From positions 1 to 64,000 of the forward strand of contig CAYNEF010000012.1 of the NCBI GenBank assembly GCA_964396165.1: DNA of 64,000 nt, read 5' to 3'. This DNA comes from CALCZU01 sp964396165 (lineage in GTDB: Bacteria > Bdellovibrionota > FAC87 > UBA2466). Made by a program: the position numbers and the translations under genes. The notes beneath the pieces are model-generated. The model saw only the letters and a list, made by a program, of their open reading frames with translations, made no database searches and was not told the origin of the DNA. Positions 1 to 8,960 of this stretch are shown one piece after another. Each line of letters begins with the position of its first letter. Within the stretch, counting starts at the first letter, position 1.

Positions 1-320
1 CAAAAGATCAAACGGATGAAGAAAAACTCAAAGTTACTTTTTTTGCAGCAGAAGGCTCACTCAATTTATTGCCCCTGAACACACCCAAACTGTTCACCGC
101 GAAATCCCAAACAGGCGATGTAAAGTTTTCGGAACGAAAAGTTAAAATCCAATTCAAGGCAGGTCTCGGCACTCCTTTTTCTGAAGCAGTGGGAGCGCTG
201 GAAGGCGTCATTGAGATCCCAGTCTACACACCAGCTGGAAAAGCAGCTGAAAAACTGGCAAGCGACATTGCTTCCAAAAGTCTCAACCTTCAGGCCCGTT
301 CTACGGCTACAAAAAAATAG
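1..320 (+). CDS. C-terminal part of an unrecognised protein (5' end outside window)
   Basis: The reading frame is open from the left edge (codons in phase from base 3) to a TAG at 318-320, giving about 105 residues. An internal TTG at 69 could be mistaken for a start, but the frame continues upstream without a stop, so this is almost certainly the tail of a longer gene. The piece is rich in Lys, Ala, Thr and beta-prone segments and ends in a basic Ala-Thr-Lys-Lys tail. I see no motif and do not recognise the family. It precedes prs by about 110 bases. Confidence 0.6.
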   Translation, partial: KDQTDEEKLKVTFFAAEGSLNLLPLNTPKLFTAKSQTGDVKFSERKVKIQFKAGLGTPFSEAVGALEGVIEIPVYTPAGKAAEKLASDIASKSLNLQARSTATKK

Positions 321-390
321 CCCCGATCACCAGCTGTAACCATTTGTAATTACAGTAATTTTACCAACCTCTTTCCTGCCAATTTGCCGA

Positions 391-419
391 TTGTAAATTA
401 GCCAATCCGTGCTTATATT
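391..419 (+). promoter_or_regulatory. Probable sigma-70-type promoter of prs
   Basis: TTGTAA (391-396) and TATATT (414-419) are separated by 17 bases. Transcription would start near 426, only a few bases before the ATG at 430, so the message would have almost no leader. No Shine-Dalgarno sequence precedes that ATG, which fits. Confidence 0.45.
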
Positions 420-429
420 TCCGGTCTTT

Positions 430-1395
430 ATGATGGCCAAAAACTTACAAAGCACAGAAGACTTCAAAATCTTCACTGGTACCGCCAATGTCGCACTCAG
501 CAAAGCGATTGCGGACTACTTGGGCAAGCCACTTTCCCCTGCAGAAATCCGCCGTTTTTCAGACGGTGAAATCTTTGTAGAGATTCAAGAAAGTGTGCGA
601 GGCGCTCACGCTTTTATTATTCAGCCGACATGTTCCCCCTCAAACGATAGTTTGATGGAACTGCTCATCATGGCAGATGCTTTAAAAAGATCTTCCACTG
701 AATATATTACCGCCGTCATTCCGTATTACGGTTACGCAAGACAAGATCGCAAAACGCAATCTCGCGTGCCCATCACGGCAAAACTTGTTGCAGATTTACT
801 GACTGCCTCTGGAATCAACCGCGTGATTTCGATGGATCTTCATGCAAGCCAGATTCAAGGATTTTTTAATATTCCTTTTGATCATCTTTATTCCAAACCT
901 GTGATCACCAATTACATCAAGCAAAACTATGACACATCAAAGCTTGTCATTGTTTCTCCAGATGCTGGCGGTGTGGAACGTGCACGTGCATACGCAAAAC
1001 GTCTCGAAGCAGGACTGGCAATTATCGACAAAAGAAGATTACGTCCCAACGAAGCGCAGGCGATGAGCCTCATCGGGGATGTCAAAGGCAAACAGGCAAT
1101 CGTTGTAGACGACATGATTGATACGGCTGGAACTTTGGTTCAAGCGTGTCAGGTGTTGTTTGATTATGGCGCTGAAAGCGTCAGTGCCGCCTGCAGCCAC
1201 GGAGTATTTTCAGGAACCGCATTCGAAAGAATTCGTGACAGCAAATTACAAGAAGTTATTTGCACTGACACAATTCCCCTTTCGCCTGCGATGTCAAAAC
1301 TTTCAAAAGTAAAATGTCTTTCGGTGGCACCGATTCTCGCCGAAGCCATTAGAAGAATAGAAACAAGACAATCGGTGAGTAGTCTATTCGACTAA
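430..1395 (+). CDS. prs: Ribose-phosphate pyrophosphokinase
   Basis: Makes PRPP from ribose-5-phosphate and ATP in the cytoplasm, feeding purine, pyrimidine, His, Trp and NAD synthesis. About 321 residues, normal for bacterial PrsA. The PRPP-binding signature VDDMIDTAGT lies near residues 225-236. The Mg/ATP region YYGYARQDRK and the loop with KRR are also intact. The frame extends upstream to a GTG at 409, but the extra residues are not typical and overlap the -10 box, so I prefer the ATG at 430 (or 433). It heads a run prs-rplY-pth-ychF that is conserved in many bacteria, with only 19 bases to rplY. Confidence 0.95.
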   Translation: MMAKNLQSTEDFKIFTGTANVALSKAIADYLGKPLSPAEIRRFSDGEIFVEIQESVRGAHAFIIQPTCSPSNDSLMELLIMADALKRSSTEYITAVIPYYGYARQDRKTQSRVPITAKLVADLLTASGINRVISMDLHASQIQGFFNIPFDHLYSKPVITNYIKQNYDTSKLVIVSPDAGGVERARAYAKRLEAGLAIIDKRRLRPNEAQAMSLIGDVKGKQAIVVDDMIDTAGTLVQACQVLFDYGAESVSAACSHGVFSGTAFERIRDSKLQEVICTDTIPLSPAMSKLSKVKCLSVAPILAEAIRRIETRQSVSSLFD

Positions 1396-1414
1396 AAATT
1401 TTTAAGGAGTAGTC

Positions 1415-2092
1415 ATGGAACAATTAACATTAACATTAGAACAAAGAACATTGGTAGGTAAGGGAGCAAACCGCAAGCTGCGTGCTACGGGAAAATTGCC
1501 AGGCGTATTGTACGGTCTTGGTAAAAGCTCTTCTGTTACCGTCGATCCAAGACCACTCTTGAAGCTTCTTTTGACGGAAGCTGGCTTAAGCACCGTTATC
1601 AAATTGGAAGGTGCTGGAGTATCTGGAAAAAGCGCTCTCGTAAAAGATTATCAAGTCGATCCTCTTTCCAGAAAACTGGTTCACGTTGATCTTCTTGAAA
1701 TCGACGTCTCCAAAAAGATTACCGTTACAGTTAAACTTAACTTCATCGGAAAATCCGTTGGCGTGTCTGAAGGCGGAGTGCTCAACATTATTTCCCGTGA
1801 AGTGGAAATCAAATGTTTACCTGTCTCCATCCCAGGCCACATCGATGTGGACGTAACCGCATTAAAAATCGGTTCTTCCATTCACTTTGATGAATTGACT
1901 CTTCCTGAAGGTGTTGAAAAAACATCGCAAGCTAATCCTACTTTGGTATCTTGCGTACCTCCTGCTAAGGAAGAAGAGCTTGCTCCGAACCTTACACAGG
2001 CAGCTGCTCCGGAAGTTATCACTGCAAAAGCTCCTGCTGAAGGTGAAGCTGCTGCAGCACCCGCAGCCGCTAAAAAGGAAGAAAAGAAGTAA
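1415..2092 (+). CDS. rplY: 50S ribosomal protein L25 (long CTC/TL5 form)
   Basis: Binds 5S rRNA in the large ribosomal subunit. At 225 residues it is the long form: an N-terminal L25 beta-barrel (about 1-95), a C-terminal TL5-type beta domain (about 98-185), and an Ala/Lys/Glu-rich tail. The N-terminus has the family pattern RTLVGKGANRKLRATGKLPG-type before VLYG. A good ribosome binding site (AAGGAG) sits 7 bases before the ATG. The order prs-ctc-pth is the standard arrangement and supports the call. Confidence 0.95.
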   Translation: MEQLTLTLEQRTLVGKGANRKLRATGKLPGVLYGLGKSSSVTVDPRPLLKLLLTEAGLSTVIKLEGAGVSGKSALVKDYQVDPLSRKLVHVDLLEIDVSKKITVTVKLNFIGKSVGVSEGGVLNIISREVEIKCLPVSIPGHIDVDVTALKIGSSIHFDELTLPEGVEKTSQANPTLVSCVPPAKEEELAPNLTQAAAPEVITAKAPAEGEAAAAPAAAKKEEKK

Positions 2093-2115
2093 TTTAATTA
2101 CTTCTATCAACTTCA

Positions 2116-2709
2116 TTGGAAACCCAGTTTCCATTTCTTGTCGTAGGCCTTGGAAATCCAGGGGAGGAGTATGCATCCTCGCCGCATAATATCGGATTTG
2201 AGGTTGTAGACGAATTGGCAAGACGCTGGAAGGTTTCTTCTTTTCAAAAAAAGTATCAGGCACTATTTGCGGACACGACTCTCCCTGAGGGTCGTGTCCT
2301 TTTATTAAAGCCCCAAACTTATATGAACCTGTCTGGCCAATCGGTACAAAAAGCTCTCAGTTTTTTTAAACTAGATGCTTCGACCCAAATGTTAGTCATT
2401 TCCGATGATATGGATTTGCCTTTAGGCCAATTAAGAATGCGGCTGCTCGGCGGAACTGGCGGGCATAATGGCTTAAAATCCATTACGGAATGTCTTGCGA
2501 CTGAAAAATACCCGCGCATCCGTATAGGTGTAGGCCGTGGAAATGCAGCTTCCGACAAGGATTTCTTACTCTCGAAGATACCCAAAAGTGACAGGAAAGT
2601 GGTAGAAGAAGCTGTCATCAGGGTAGCGGACGGAATCGAACAAATTATTAAAACCGGTTTAGAAAAGTCGATGAACTTTGTAAACCAAAAGAGGAACAAT
2701 GAGCCTTAA
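2116..2709 (+). CDS. pth: Peptidyl-tRNA hydrolase
   Basis: Cleaves peptidyl-tRNA released from stalled ribosomes and recycles the tRNA. 197 residues. The catalytic set is present: Asn14 in VVGLGNPG, His24 in SPHNIGF, and Asp97 in the DDMDLPLG segment, followed by the glycine-rich GGTGGHNGLKSI stretch. The best start is a TTG at 2116; no ATG lies in frame between an upstream stop (2095) and the conserved region. No clear Shine-Dalgarno precedes it, so translation may be coupled to rplY, which ends 23 bases upstream. The 3' end overlaps ychF by 11 bases. Confidence 0.95.
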   Translation: METQFPFLVVGLGNPGEEYASSPHNIGFEVVDELARRWKVSSFQKKYQALFADTTLPEGRVLLLKPQTYMNLSGQSVQKALSFFKLDASTQMLVISDDMDLPLGQLRMRLLGGTGGHNGLKSITECLATEKYPRIRIGVGRGNAASDKDFLLSKIPKSDRKVVEEAVIRVADGIEQIIKTGLEKSMNFVNQKRNNEP

Positions 2710-3787
2710 ATGTGGAATAGTGGGATTACCCAACGTAGGAAAATCAACGCTTTTTAATGCTTTAGGAAGCGCAAAAGCAGAAGCTGCCAATTACCCTTTT
2801 TGTACAATCGAACCCAACGTGGGTGTGGTAACCGTTCCTGATAAAATGCTCGCTGATTTGGCAAAGATAGCAAAGTCGCAAAAGCTTGTACCTGCGATGA
2901 CTGAAATTGTAGACATCGCAGGGATTGTAAAAGGCGCAAGTAAAGGCGAAGGTTTGGGAAACCAGTTTCTCTCTCACATCCGCCAAGTGGACGCAATTAT
3001 CCATCTCACCCGTTGCTTCATCAACGAAGACATTGTGCATGTTGATGGAAGTGTGGATCCAGCGCGTGACATTGAAGTTATCAACACGGAATTAATTTTG
3101 GCTGATTTACAGACGATGGAAAAACGCATCGACCGTGAACGCCGTGCTGCTAAAACAGGAGATAAAGAAGCCATCAAAACAATGGAAATTCTGGAGCCTC
3201 TTCTTGTGCATATGAATTCTGGAAAGCCAGCACGTTCTTTTCACATTGATCCAAAAGAAATTCACCGTATAGCCGATCTTTTTCTTCTGACCGCAAAACC
3301 TGTCTTGTATGTTTCTAATTCCACAGGAAAGCCTGAAGAAAAACAATACGTCGATAAGGTGCAAGAAATTGCTAAACGCGAAAACGCACAGTTTATTGTG
3401 CTTGATTGCGGTCTGGAATCTGAAATTGCGCAACTTCCAGAAGAAGACAGAAAAGATTTCTTATCCGGAATGGGTCTTGAAGAACCAGGACTGAACCGTT
3501 TTATCCGTGCTACTTACGACTTACTTGGGCTGTGCACGTATTACACACTGGGCCCCAAAGAAGCACATGCCTGGACGATTAAAAAAGGAATGAAGGGACC
3601 ACAGGCAGCAGGAGTCATCCACACCGATTTTGAACGCGGCTTTATCTGTGCAGAATGTTACCGTTCGGAAGATTTGATTAAATTCGGCAGTGAACAAAAA
3701 ATCAAAGAAGCCGGTCTTTATAGACAAGAAGGAAAAGAATACGTCGTGCAACCAGGCGATGTATTGTTGTTCAGATTCAACGTATGA
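2699..3787 (+). CDS. ychF: Redox-regulated ATPase YchF (Obg-family)
   Basis: P-loop NTPase of the Obg/YchF family that binds ATP rather than GTP and interacts with the ribosome. 362 residues. P-loop GLPNVGKST is near residues 8-16, followed by the switch segment DIAGIVKGASKGEGLGNQF and, at the C-terminus, a TGS domain ending LLFRFNV. The start lies inside the end of pth behind GAGGAA, so the two genes are translationally coupled. The stop overlaps the next start (ATGA). Confidence 0.97.
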   Translation: MSLKCGIVGLPNVGKSTLFNALGSAKAEAANYPFCTIEPNVGVVTVPDKMLADLAKIAKSQKLVPAMTEIVDIAGIVKGASKGEGLGNQFLSHIRQVDAIIHLTRCFINEDIVHVDGSVDPARDIEVINTELILADLQTMEKRIDRERRAAKTGDKEAIKTMEILEPLLVHMNSGKPARSFHIDPKEIHRIADLFLLTAKPVLYVSNSTGKPEEKQYVDKVQEIAKRENAQFIVLDCGLESEIAQLPEEDRKDFLSGMGLEEPGLNRFIRATYDLLGLCTYYTLGPKEAHAWTIKKGMKGPQAAGVIHTDFERGFICAECYRSEDLIKFGSEQKIKEAGLYRQEGKEYVVQPGDVLLFRFNV

Positions 3788-4650
3788 GTATTTCAGGATT
3801 CACCATAGTCAGAAATGCCGAGATTCTCGATTACCCTCTTCGGGAATCGGTCTTGTCTGTACTTCCGATTTGCAGTGAGTTCATCATCAACTGCGGTGAT
3901 TCCACAGATAATACTTTAAAGATTTGTGAAGAGCTGCAACGTGAATACCCACAGAAAATCCGTGTGTTTACCTCCCAGTGGCAAGTAAACAACCAAACTG
4001 GTGGCTATCAGTTAAAATCGCAGACAGATGCAGCTCTTGCAGCGTGTACTCATGATTGGTGTCTTTACATTCAGGCCGATGAAGTCATGCATGAAGAAGA
4101 CCTGCCAAAGATATTGAAAGCAAAAGAAGTTGCCGATCAAAAGCCGGAAGTCGATGGCCTGTTATTCGACTATCTGCACTTTTACGGAAACTACAACTAC
4201 ACCATTCGCGGCCGTAATTGGTACCGCAAAGAAGTACGCCTTTTTAAAAACCACAGAAAAATTGAAGCCTTTCGAGACGCGCAAGGTTTTAGAAAAAATC
4301 AGAATAGGCTTCTTGTGATTCCGTCGGGTGGCAGGGTTTTTCATTACGGTTATGTGAGAAATTCAGAGTCGATGAAAAAGAAATCGACCGAGATGTCCAG
4401 ATGGTGGGGTTCTAAGGTGGAAGACAAACCTGAGAACTTTGAACTTATCAATCATATCGGATTAACAAAATTTCAAAACACGCACCCAAAGTTGATGCAA
4501 ACTAGTATCCAGGAAAAAAACTTTGCGTTTAATCCCAAAGAATGCCGTCGCAAGTGGGATAAGAACGAAATCAAAAATACATTTACACTTCTTTGGGAAT
4601 CTATCTTCCCGTTCAGAATCGGCGAATACCGCAATTACGAGATTCAGTAA
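3784..4650 (+). CDS. Family 2-type glycosyltransferase
   Basis: 288 residues with a GT-A type fold: FTIVRNAE at the N-terminus (nucleotide-sugar binding strand), a GDSTDNT segment, and the acidic QADE at about residue 98 in place of a DxD metal site. The C-terminal half is rich in aromatic and basic residues and ends in a region I cannot assign. The start overlaps the ychF stop (ATGA), so it is in the same operon despite an unrelated role, presumably surface glycan or protein glycosylation. The substrate cannot be predicted. Confidence 0.8.
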   Translation: MSISGFTIVRNAEILDYPLRESVLSVLPICSEFIINCGDSTDNTLKICEELQREYPQKIRVFTSQWQVNNQTGGYQLKSQTDAALAACTHDWCLYIQADEVMHEEDLPKILKAKEVADQKPEVDGLLFDYLHFYGNYNYTIRGRNWYRKEVRLFKNHRKIEAFRDAQGFRKNQNRLLVIPSGGRVFHYGYVRNSESMKKKSTEMSRWWGSKVEDKPENFELINHIGLTKFQNTHPKLMQTSIQEKNFAFNPKECRRKWDKNEIKNTFTLLWESIFPFRIGEYRNYEIQ

Positions 4651-4673
4651 AAGGTGTTCTACACTAAATCAAT

Positions 4674-5357
4674 CTAAACCCGAGCAGACTTCACAATCTT
4701 TCTACCCCCACCAGTTTTCTCAAAGTGGATTTGTGTTTGTACGAGGTGGCTAAAAACATCCAACATGCCATCAAAGTTTTTGGCAGGTTCAATCCGCGTT
4801 AAGACGTGGTGAATCGCCTCTATCGTCGAGTAACAGTTCTGCATGGGTTGCTTTCGAACGATAAACTGTGAGGGACTTTCTGGGGTAAAAGAAATCATGG
4901 GAAGTGCATGTAAGTTCGGGCTAAAACGGTACATTCTCCGTGCTTCGTGCCAGGTGGCGTCCAGAATAATCAGTACGAGCTTCTTACCCTGTGGAATATG
5001 TGTTTGCAGATCCTTTAGTGGTATCGATTTTTTTCCCGGGTAAAGAAGTACACAATGGTTTTCATTATCCTGTAAAATCTGATTTAAGGTTTCGTGTTTT
5101 GAAAAATTACTTCCTCGAAATAGGACAGAACCTTTCAGACTTAAATGGGCCATTCGTCCGGTAGCGACGGACCTTCTCAGCTCTTCTTGGTGGATGAGAA
5201 TTACAAATTTGGTATCAGGTTCAAAACTTTTCAATTTCGCACAGTAACAAGTGGTGAGTGCTTTTTTGCAGCGTTCACACTTCGGGTTATAGGCTTTTTC
5301 CGCACGTAAAAGTTCCTCTTTACGTGCCAGATATTGATTTAATGTAATTTTCTGCAA
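4674..5357 (-). CDS. DTW-domain protein, likely tRNA-uridine aminocarboxypropyltransferase (TapT-like)
   Basis: Members of this family attach the 3-amino-3-carboxypropyl group of SAM to U47 of tRNA (acp3U). 227 residues. An N-terminal zinc-type cluster (CERC ... CYC) is followed by HQEELRRSVATGR and the family signature DATWHEARRM near the middle, then the conserved YSTIEAIHHV helix. It is alone on this strand, 23 bases upstream of (and reading away from) the CheA-like gene, and converges on the glycosyltransferase. The family call is firm; the exact tRNA site is inferred. Confidence 0.88.
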   Translation of the reverse strand: MQKITLNQYLARKEELLRAEKAYNPKCERCKKALTTCYCAKLKSFEPDTKFVILIHQEELRRSVATGRMAHLSLKGSVLFRGSNFSKHETLNQILQDNENHCVLLYPGKKSIPLKDLQTHIPQGKKLVLIILDATWHEARRMYRFSPNLHALPMISFTPESPSQFIVRKQPMQNCYSTIEAIHHVLTRIEPAKNFDGMLDVFSHLVQTQIHFEKTGGGRKIVKSARV

Positions 5358-5380
5358 GACAGCACAATACTACCGCTGGA

Positions 5381-8059
5381 TTAGACCGTAATCAACAATT
5401 GGAGTTCTACTTTGCCAAACGCTGTCACTCCGACAAATTTGCTTGTGACATAAAGTTGATTGAAGTTAGCTGTGTAAGCTTTGCCTAACAACACGGTGGG
5501 CTCGGCTAATTGGAGTAAAAATTTGCGTTTCTCGAGCTCCATAATCATACCATTACCGATAGCTTTTCCTGCCTCGTTGATACACTCGAGAATTTCGAAT
5601 CCTGCCCCTTCGGAATCTTTGCAGATTGCTTTTCTTAAATTCTGGGCCACTGCTTTTTCATAGCTTGCGAACAAAACAAAATCAGGAGTACTTTTCCCGG
5701 GAGACACACACTTAATCAAATTAGTCATTCCCGTATCAAACCCGATGAGATCTGATTGGCTAGATTGTTCATTAAAAACAATAGGCATTCCCCATTTTAA
5801 AAGTTGTTTTTCAGTCAACTCTTTGGCGTCGCGAATTAGTTGTTTTGGGTTAAAACCACTAAAAATTTGTGGTGTATGCTGAGGCACTTCTGACGGAAGT
5901 CTGAAGTCTCCTGCAAAGTAAAAAACGTGGTTGCCAATTTCTGCCCGGTAGCAATACGTAGGAGTACCGAGAATTTTAAGCGGTTCTCCCACTCCATAAT
6001 AGGTCAGAGGAGTAGAACAGGATAAGTTAATCCCGCGCTTGCTGGTCGTATCGGTTATTTCATTTCCCATCACACGCGCGAATTCAGATAAAGCCTGCGC
6101 TTCTTGTTTGGCAGAGCGTTTTGAAGTAGCACCGGAAATATAGGGATAAAGAAGATCTGAAAACGCATCTTCTCCCATCAGTACCGCCGCATACCCGCGT
6201 CTATCTCCGTTAAATTGCACCAGTGAGCCGCAAGGTTGTGCCATTACTTTGGCAAAATCTGTTTCGGCACTAATTTTAAATCCCGCACCACCGGAAAGCG
6301 GTGTTAAAAACTTCTCCACTGCTTCCAGGTGGTATTTTCCAAAAAATAAATGTGTACGTTCTTCGCTCTGAGTAGCACCCCAAACAAGCTGCAACAGTCT
6401 TGCTTCAAGCGATCTGATTTTATACAACGAAAAACTGGCTGAAGTTCTGGAGGATTCACAAAAATCGGACAGGTTTTTTCCAGATTCTAGTAGTAAATCG
6501 CTTAATGTTTCACCAAAGGGAATTTTCTTCTCAGAAACAAGTTTAAGTACATCTTCTAAATGGTGACAAAAGGCTGCCACACGGTTCCAACCGATAAATC
6601 CTGTCACTCCCTTGATTGAGTGCGCTAGTCTGTAGCCTTCGTAAGCTGTTTCTACTGTGTTTTCGCTCTTAAACTGCATGAGCACACGGACCAGTTGTTC
6701 GATGTAGCCAGATAAATCATCCATCAATCTGTTTTTTTCATCTTCCGTATTTTCTTCCTCTTCAATACTTTGCATTTTTTGAAGAGAAAAATCTTCGTTC
6801 AGCGGAATGAGAATCTCAAAAGAAGTGCCTTTTGCAGAAGTGGAAAGTATTTTGATTGTGCCATCAATCGCTGTGATATTTCTTCGACAAACATCCAACC
6901 CCAAGCCACGGCCTGAGACGGCGTCGCTTTTTTCACGAGTGGAGAAGCCTGACTTAAACACCAACTCGCTTAAATCGTCTGATAATTTACCGATAGCTTC
7001 ATCTTGCGTGTAAAATCCTTTTGCCACCGCTTGTTGACGAATGCGGTTAAAATCAAGTCCACGTCCATCATCGCTAACAATCAGTCTTAAACCCTGGTTA
7101 TTAAATGCCGCAAGACACTTCACAGTGCCGACAGGATTTTTACCATTGCGTTCGCGCTCACTGGAATCTTCTATTCCGTGATCGACAGCGTTTCTGATGA
7201 GATGCAGTACCGGCTCATAGAGGTAATTCAAAAGGGATTTATCCATGAATAGCCACGTGCCACAGGTGATGAACTTTACTTGTTTGCCTTGAGATTTTGC
7301 AATTTCAGTCGTTAATTTCTTAGCAGGAGAAAAAAGCGTTTCCAGAGATTCGGATTTTAATTGAGTGAGCATGCGCTTTAGTTTTTTAATCTGGCTGCGC
7401 ATCTGGCTTCTTACTTGAGGGCCAGTCAAAAGACGCGTCTCCAATTTCTCCAGACCCTTGATGTTGGAAAACAAAGATTCAAGTTGGGATGCGTACACAC
7501 GGATTTTTCTGGGCTCAACAATTTTTCCGTGAGAAGACAATTCATCAATCAATTCGTGTGAAGATGCTTTAAAAGAAAAATAAACACGAAAAACGCCAAA
7601 CTTTGTTTCTACGGGGCACATAAAGAACGGATCATTGGGCGGATTAAAAATATAATCGCTTACAAGCCCTGTGCCTTTTCTCAAATCACATTTGAAATCT
7701 TCTTCCGCAAACTGAGTTTCCATTGCAACGGCAAGCGCTTCGTGAATCGTGACTAAAGCCTGTTCAATATCAGGTTGACCGTTTGCTTTTTTAATTTTTT
7801 GAGTGAGCGCGAGAGCTTTTAATGTGGAACTGTCTGCCCCTACTCCTAGAGTTCCTTCCAAATCCCCTGTTATTTTTGCATCAATCCAGTAACCAAATTT
7901 TTCTCCTGGATCTGTCGTCTCGACATTTCCAAAAACAATTTCGCTTTTTAAAATAGGGCAAAGAGACTGGATTAAGACTTTTGTAAGCAAACTATAGACT
8001 GGAAATTCTTTTTGGGATTCGAGCGCTTGAAAGTCTATTTTTAATGCTGTGTTTGACAT
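5381..8059 (-). CDS. CheA-like histidine kinase with shuffled domains (CheX-ATPase-Hpt-CheX-CheX)
   Basis: 892 residues. Residues about 1-170 look like a divergent CheX/CheC-fold domain. Residues 180-260 are helical (dimerisation or linker). Residues 270-425 are a CheA-type ATPase: N-box HLIRNAVDHGIED (286-298), G1 SDDGRGLD (329-336), G2 GRGLGLDV (383-390). An acidic linker (432-442) leads to an Hpt domain with phospho-acceptor His480 in RLAHSIKGVTGFIGW. Two CheX-like domains follow: about 575-720, with EFARVMGNEITD, and 740-892, with ECINEAGKAIGN. Normal CheA has Hpt first and a CheW-like domain last; here Hpt follows the kinase and no CheW domain is visible. No other chemotaxis gene is nearby. 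Role unknown; it may phosphorylate a stand-alone response regulator and carry its own phosphatase-like modules. Confidence 0.85.
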   Translation of the reverse strand: MSNTALKIDFQALESQKEFPVYSLLTKVLIQSLCPILKSEIVFGNVETTDPGEKFGYWIDAKITGDLEGTLGVGADSSTLKALALTQKIKKANGQPDIEQALVTIHEALAVAMETQFAEEDFKCDLRKGTGLVSDYIFNPPNDPFFMCPVETKFGVFRVYFSFKASSHELIDELSSHGKIVEPRKIRVYASQLESLFSNIKGLEKLETRLLTGPQVRSQMRSQIKKLKRMLTQLKSESLETLFSPAKKLTTEIAKSQGKQVKFITCGTWLFMDKSLLNYLYEPVLHLIRNAVDHGIEDSSERERNGKNPVGTVKCLAAFNNQGLRLIVSDDGRGLDFNRIRQQAVAKGFYTQDEAIGKLSDDLSELVFKSGFSTREKSDAVSGRGLGLDVCRRNITAIDGTIKILSTSAKGTSFEILIPLNEDFSLQKMQSIEEEENTEDEKNRLMDDLSGYIEQLVRVLMQFKSENTVETAYEGYRLAHSIKGVTGFIGWNRVAAFCHHLEDVLKLVSEKKIPFGETLSDLLLESGKNLSDFCESSRTSASFSLYKIRSLEARLLQLVWGATQSEERTHLFFGKYHLEAVEKFLTPLSGGAGFKISAETDFAKVMAQPCGSLVQFNGDRRGYAAVLMGEDAFSDLLYPYISGATSKRSAKQEAQALSEFARVMGNEITDTTSKRGINLSCSTPLTYYGVGEPLKILGTPTYCYRAEIGNHVFYFAGDFRLPSEVPQHTPQIFSGFNPKQLIRDAKELTEKQLLKWGMPIVFNEQSSQSDLIGFDTGMTNLIKCVSPGKSTPDFVLFASYEKAVAQNLRKAICKDSEGAGFEILECINEAGKAIGNGMIMELEKRKFLLQLAEPTVLLGKAYTANFNQLYVTSKFVGVTAFGKVELQLLITV

Positions 8060-8153
8060 GCATAAGTACTATCGGCACAGTACGTTAGACGCTTAGCGTT
8101 TTATTATTGTTTTTTTTTCATTTTTTAAATCCATACTTTAATAAGTATATTTT

Positions 8154-8182
8154 TTTACGTCCGTCGATAACTCGTCTAATGT
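8154..8182 (+). promoter_or_regulatory. Candidate promoter for the exporter operon
   Basis: TTTACG (8154-8159), 17-base spacer, TAATGT (8177-8182). The GTG start at 8190 lies 7 bases after the -10 box and has no Shine-Dalgarno, which suggests a leaderless message. The hexamers are weak matches. Confidence 0.3.
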
Positions 8183-8189
8183 AGATTGT

Positions 8190-8957
8190 GTGAAAAAGAT
8201 CATAATTACACTTTCCTTGGTTATCACCCTTCTCGCAGGAATTTATTTCTACCGAGAATACCGCGAATCTCAAATCCCGATGGCAGCGCCTACTAAAGGT
8301 CCTATCGTGGAAGCTGTCTATGGACTGGGAACGGTCGTTTCGTCCAAAACGTACAGACAGACATTTGGCGTAGCCCTTCCCTTACTTCAAGTTTTAGTGC
8401 GTGAAGGGGAAGAGGTGAAACAAGGAACTCCGCTTGTCAAAACAGAAAATGGAATTTCCAAAGCACCTTTTGATGGAACGGTCACTTCCATCCCTTTTAA
8501 AGAAGGCGAGCTCATCCCGCCACAGTCTCCTGTAATTACGCTAGTTGATTATTCGCGGCCCTATTTAGAAGTATCGCTCGAACAACAAGCGGCACTGCGT
8601 GTGCAAAAGGGGCAAAAAGCCACACTCACTTTTGAAAGCCTCAGAGGTCAAAAATTTGAAGGTTCCGTTCGCACACTTTTTCCTAAAGACGGACAGTTTC
8701 TCGTACACATTGATATAGATAAATTACCAGAAGGTGTATTGATCGGAATGACAGCGGACACAGCGATAGAAGTTGGCAAAAAAGAAGAAGCAATGTTGAT
8801 TCCGGTATCTGCAATCTCCTCAGGTAAAGTTGTTGTGCTGCGCGGGAATAAAAAAATAAAAGTAGATGTCACTGTCGGCGTAGTGGATGGAGAAAAAGCC
8901 GAAATAACCGGCGGTGACCTAAAATGGGAGGATCAAGTCGTCCTCCGTAAGAAATAA
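8190..8957 (+). CDS. Periplasmic adaptor (HlyD/MacA-type membrane fusion protein)
   Basis: 255 residues. An N-terminal membrane anchor (about 4-20) is followed by a compact biotinyl-lipoyl-like domain split around a very short hairpin, then a beta-barrel (about 125-200) and a membrane-proximal domain. In MacAB-type pumps this protein bridges the inner-membrane permease to an outer-membrane channel. The long coiled hairpin of classical MacA is missing, so the outer-membrane docking part is minimal. Start is GTG without a ribosome binding site. First gene of adaptor-permease-ATPase, with 3 bases to the permease. No outer-membrane factor is encoded beside it. Confidence 0.82.
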   Translation: MKKIIITLSLVITLLAGIYFYREYRESQIPMAAPTKGPIVEAVYGLGTVVSSKTYRQTFGVALPLLQVLVREGEEVKQGTPLVKTENGISKAPFDGTVTSIPFKEGELIPPQSPVITLVDYSRPYLEVSLEQQAALRVQKGQKATLTFESLRGQKFEGSVRTLFPKDGQFLVHIDIDKLPEGVLIGMTADTAIEVGKKEEAMLIPVSAISSGKVVVLRGNKKIKVDVTVGVVDGEKAEITGGDLKWEDQVVLRKK

Positions 8958-8960
8958 AAA

